In this document: positions 61,463-64,000 of the stretch, in pieces
Layout of the letters: the number at the start of each line of letters is the position of its first letter
How positions within the stretch are numbered: position 1 is the first letter of the stretch
Assembly (NCBI RefSeq): GCF_003815655.1
Contig: NZ_CP033917.1
Span: 4,216,001-4,280,000, forward strand
DNA from: Chryseobacterium sp. G0201
GTDB taxonomy: Bacteria; Bacteroidota; Bacteroidia; Flavobacteriales; Weeksellaceae
DNA length: 64,000 nt
Direction of reading: 5' to 3'
Made by a program: the position numbers and the translations under genes
The notes under the pieces: generated by a model
What the model saw: only the letters and a program-made list of their open reading frames with translations
Database searches by the model: none
What the model was told of the DNA's origin: nothing

Positions 61463-64000
61463 TTATTGTGTTGCTTTGATAATTGACGTTGTAATCTGCT
61501 CTTCTTTTTCTTTTGAATAAGTAGAATCAAAAGGCTGCATAATATCAAATAAGTATTGATAGAAAGGCGTGATCTTCTGAACATTCTCAGATTCTTTCAT
61601 CGCTTTTTCTTTCCCCATTTCTTTAAGGTTTTCAACAAATCTGTTGAATTTCTTATCAATTGGGTCAATAGATTTTACAAGATAATTATATGCCTTATCT
61701 TTTTGTCCAATCTTCGTATAAGCATCTGTAACTGCTGAAACTACTAATGAATATTCCATAGGTTTTGTTCTCATTTGTCTTCTTACAAACTGTTGCTCAT
61801 AAGGAGTAAGTCCTAAATAATAGTCATATTCTTCAAAAATTCCTTTTTTAAGAACCTCTGCCAATTGTAATGCTTTTTTCTCTTGTCCGGCAACGATATA
61901 TCCGTAAACCATTGAACTTAAAGAGCGAGGATCATTGTATTTTTCAGCCGGAATTTCTTTTGATGCTAAGTCTAGTAATTCAATTGCTTTTGCTTTTTGT
62001 CCGCTTAATGCTAAAGCAGATGCCGCTCTACTTGCAGAACTTCTGTAGCTCATAATATTAGACGTTGCCGTTTCATCAAAATGAACATTCAGATCCTTGA
62101 AATTACCCCATCTGAAGTTTTTAACCACATTATATAATGAATTAGGATCTACTCTGCCCATTTCTCCATCTGCAGACGGCGGTGTATGAATAGGAACTAA
62201 TCTGTAAGTGAAACCGTCAAACTGAAGATATTCATCAAGATAGAAAATATTTTCACTATCATAAATTCCTCCTGAAGAGAAGTTAATTGGTCTTTTCCAA
62301 TCAAAATTAGCCAAAATATCAAGCATAATTAAGTTGTTTTTGAAAAGCGTATTTCCTTTGTATGTAATCATGATCTGATTCGCAGTGTTTGCAAGATCAG
62401 CCTGATTAATGATTCCAGCTTTTAAAGCATTGTCTTTATTGACCGGTAAAATGAATTTGTTTACAGGAAGAATATTATATTTTTCATATTTATCTTCACC
62501 AAAATACATTTTCAGAAGCTCATCTTTTGCAGCAGATTTATGTTTAATAAACCTCATTGCATCTTTCATGGTCATAGAATCCTGCGTAAGATACTTTCTG
62601 AATTCTGCAAATTCTGTTTCCGGTGCACCTTGTTCTTTTAACATAGAGAAAATCCCCTCCCAATCATCTTTTTTCATCAGATAGATTTGGTCATTTACTC
62701 CATCTCTGTAGTCATCGTGTGTTAACTGACTTGGAACTGCCGCCGCATTGTACGTTCTTCTTTTTATTTGATCGATATTCCAAGGAGTCGAAGCCAACGT
62801 AAAGTTTACTACTTTCACATCGTCTCTAAAGTTTTCAGTCTCCTGAATTGCCCAAACAGGATACGTATCATTATCTCCGTAAACGAAAAGCATACCTTTT
62901 TCCGGCAATGATTTTAATACAGAATAAGAATAATCATAAGATGTATATCTACCGTGTCTATTGTGTACATTATAGTTCTGGAATCCCATCATAAATGGCA
63001 CTCCCAAAAGAATCAATCCAAAAGCAATATTGGCAGCGTTAGATTTCACTTTCTCCTGTAAAAACCATAAAATAGCTCCGGCACCTAAACCAATCCATAT
63101 TGCAAATGCGTAGAACGAACCTACCATTGCATAATCTCTTTCTCTTGGTTCGAAAGGTTTTACTCCTGTGTAGAAAACAATTCCGACACTTGTTAATACA
63201 AATAAAGAAAGTATTGCGTAAAATCTTCCAAAGTCTCTGTTCAACTGGAAAAAGAATCCTATTAAACCTAATATTAATGGCAAAAAGAAGAACGCAACCG
63301 TACTTTCATTTTTGAATTTTGCAGGCATTGCATCCTGGTTACCCAATCTTGCATTATCAATAGCAGGAATTCCTGAGATCCAGTTTCCTTTAGTATCTTC
63401 ATAGCTTCCTTCAAGATCATTTTGTCTACCTACGAAGTTCCACATCAGGTATCTTACAAAGTAATATCCGTTCTGGAAGGTAAAGAAATAATCCATATTC
63501 TGAGCCAATGAAGGCTTCTGAACATTGATCAAATTATAAGGTTTTACCTTTAAATAATCTGCTGCTGTGATTGTTTTATCTTCGTATTTACCTCTCAATT
63601 CTTCAAAGATCTGCTTAGCCTGAGGATTATCAGCAACCTCTTCGTTTCCATAATTAAAAGTGAAATCTGGAGCTCCGTACATAGAAATGTAATTTGCCAT
63701 TACATCCTTGTCTTCATTAAACATCCTTGGCATTAAACTTATCTGAGACTTACTGAAAACATAGTTGAATCTCTCACCAGTTTTTCTGTATGTTCCTGTT
63801 TTTTCGTCTTTTTCGTAAATATCTCCTGTTTTGGTAGTTTTGAAACTTCCATCTTCATTTTTCTCAATACCGTTAGCATCAAGGAAAGCTGTATAGTTTT
63901 GACCGTAAATTGTAGGCCAGTCTCCGTACTGTACTCTGTTATAATAATCCAACATACCAATAGCAGTATCAGGATCATTAAGGTTCATTGGAGGGTTTGC
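61463..64000 (-). CDS. DUF2723 (GT-C-like) protein, 5' end cut by window edge
   Basis: The frame is open to the right edge (ANPPMNLNDPDTA precedes the first visible ATG), so the N-terminal membrane part is missing; about 845 residues are seen. Four hydrophobic helices (about 230-345 counted from the first visible Met) are followed by a soluble domain (PEKGMLFVYGDNDTYPVWAI, TLASTPWNIDQIKRRTYNA), then a TPR-like C-terminus (LSGQKAKAIELLDLA, VAGQEKKALQLAEV). This is the architecture of the large DUF2723 proteins of Bacteroidetes, which may glycosylate proteins or lipids with the GT-C machinery. The family is firm. Confidence 0.88.
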   Translation of the reverse strand, partial: ANPPMNLNDPDTAIGMLDYYNRVQYGDWPTIYGQNYTAFLDANGIEKNEDGSFKTTKTGDIYEKDEKTGTYRKTGERFNYVFSKSQISLMPRMFNEDKDVMANYISMYGAPDFTFNYGNEEVADNPQAKQIFEELRGKYEDKTITAADYLKVKPYNLINVQKPSLAQNMDYFFTFQNGYYFVRYLMWNFVGRQNDLEGSYEDTKGNWISGIPAIDNARLGNQDAMPAKFKNESTVAFFFLPLILGLIGFFFQLNRDFGRFYAILSLFVLTSVGIVFYTGVKPFEPRERDYAMVGSFYAFAIWIGLGAGAILWFLQEKVKSNAANIAFGLILLGVPFMMGFQNYNVHNRHGRYTSYDYSYSVLKSLPEKGMLFVYGDNDTYPVWAIQETENFRDDVKVVNFTLASTPWNIDQIKRRTYNAAAVPSQLTHDDYRDGVNDQIYLMKKDDWEGIFSMLKEQGAPETEFAEFRKYLTQDSMTMKDAMRFIKHKSAAKDELLKMYFGEDKYEKYNILPVNKFILPVNKDNALKAGIINQADLANTANQIMITYKGNTLFKNNLIMLDILANFDWKRPINFSSGGIYDSENIFYLDEYLQFDGFTYRLVPIHTPPSADGEMGRVDPNSLYNVVKNFRWGNFKDLNVHFDETATSNIMSYRSSASRAASALALSGQKAKAIELLDLASKEIPAEKYNDPRSLSSMVYGYIVAGQEKKALQLAEVLKKGIFEEYDYYLGLTPYEQQFVRRQMRTKPMEYSLVVSAVTDAYTKIGQKDKAYNYLVKSIDPIDKKFNRFVENLKEMGKEKAMKESENVQKITPFYQYLFDIMQPFDSTYSKEKEEQITTSIIKATQ

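Noticed and set aside
1..64000. CRISPR arrays, tRNA or rRNA genes, prophage, complete IS
   Set aside because: Read for regularly spaced repeats, clover-leaf like segments, phage structural genes and terminal inverted repeats with transposase; none was found.

Overview
The window looks like a chromosomal piece from a Flavobacteriia bacterium of the Chryseobacterium type. Base composition is AT-rich. Promoters, where visible, follow the Bacteroidetes TTTG / TAnnTTTG (-33/-7) pattern. Other lineage markers are a 288-residue primary sigma factor, HYC_CC_PP, DUF2723 and TssN proteins, and lipoprotein signals rich in S/N after the cysteine. I assigned functions by reading motifs; no database search was possible.

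Layout. (1) 1-10 kb, minus strand: a partial ligase-associated exonuclease, then an NRPS-independent hydroxamate siderophore operon: TonB receptor, diamine-forming PLP decarboxylase, an IucA/IucC synthetase fused to a GNAT acyltransferase, N-hydroxylase and a MATE exporter. (2) 10-16.5 kb: a MocR-type regulator divergent from a biotin operon, bioF-bioD-bioB-bioA, headed by a ferritin-like diiron protein. (3) 16.6-22.6 kb: DUF421 protein, acetyltransferase, two MFS transporters, an Lrp regulator, a LOG protein, and a possible short RNA with a DtxR-like palindrome in the Lrp-MFS gap. (4) 22.7-28.5 kb: the most interesting part, a tight seven-gene operon with its own promoter and terminator. It encodes a three-TM coiled-coil protein resembling YLATT proteins, an unknown protein, an outer-membrane barrel, an L,D-transpeptidase-like protein without signal peptide, a caspase-fold protease, another unknown, and a membrane-anchored TPR-LytTR regulator. 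I read this as a candidate caspase-centred conflict or envelope-stress system.

(5) 28.5-33.5 kb: MarR-GNAT fusion, small membrane proteins, SDR, an unknown gene, a 44-bp perfect palindrome and an S24-type XRE regulator. (6) 33.7-36.5 kb: YHYH protein, MORN-repeat lipoprotein and SCO protein, followed by a decayed transposase tail. (7) 36.5-39 kb: ArsR-SRPBCC-YdeI (frameshifted)-DoxX-DUF4256 cluster with a clear operator pair. (8) 39-44.3 kb: secreted TIM-barrel-like protein, small lipoprotein, threonine aldolase, DtxR-family regulator with a palindrome at its promoter, class V aminotransferase.

(9) 44.4-47.5 kb: a tssG-tssN-tssK trio of the Bacteroidetes type VI secretion system. (10) 47.9-52.1 kb: S1/P1 nuclease, a candidate structured RNA, rpoD, a lipoprotein and an FAD monooxygenase. 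(11) 52.1-58.4 kb, minus strand: a copper-handling set: multicopper oxidase with two heavy-metal-binding domains and a CopB-like tail, DUF3347 protein, HYC_CC_PP protein and a TonB-dependent receptor. (12) 58.5-64 kb: kdsA, DUF1697 protein, a polytopic membrane protein and a DUF2723 protein cut by the right edge.

Several families of long inverted repeats sit between genes, and one family recurs 56 kb apart with part of its loop conserved. No tRNA, rRNA, CRISPR array, complete IS or prophage was seen.
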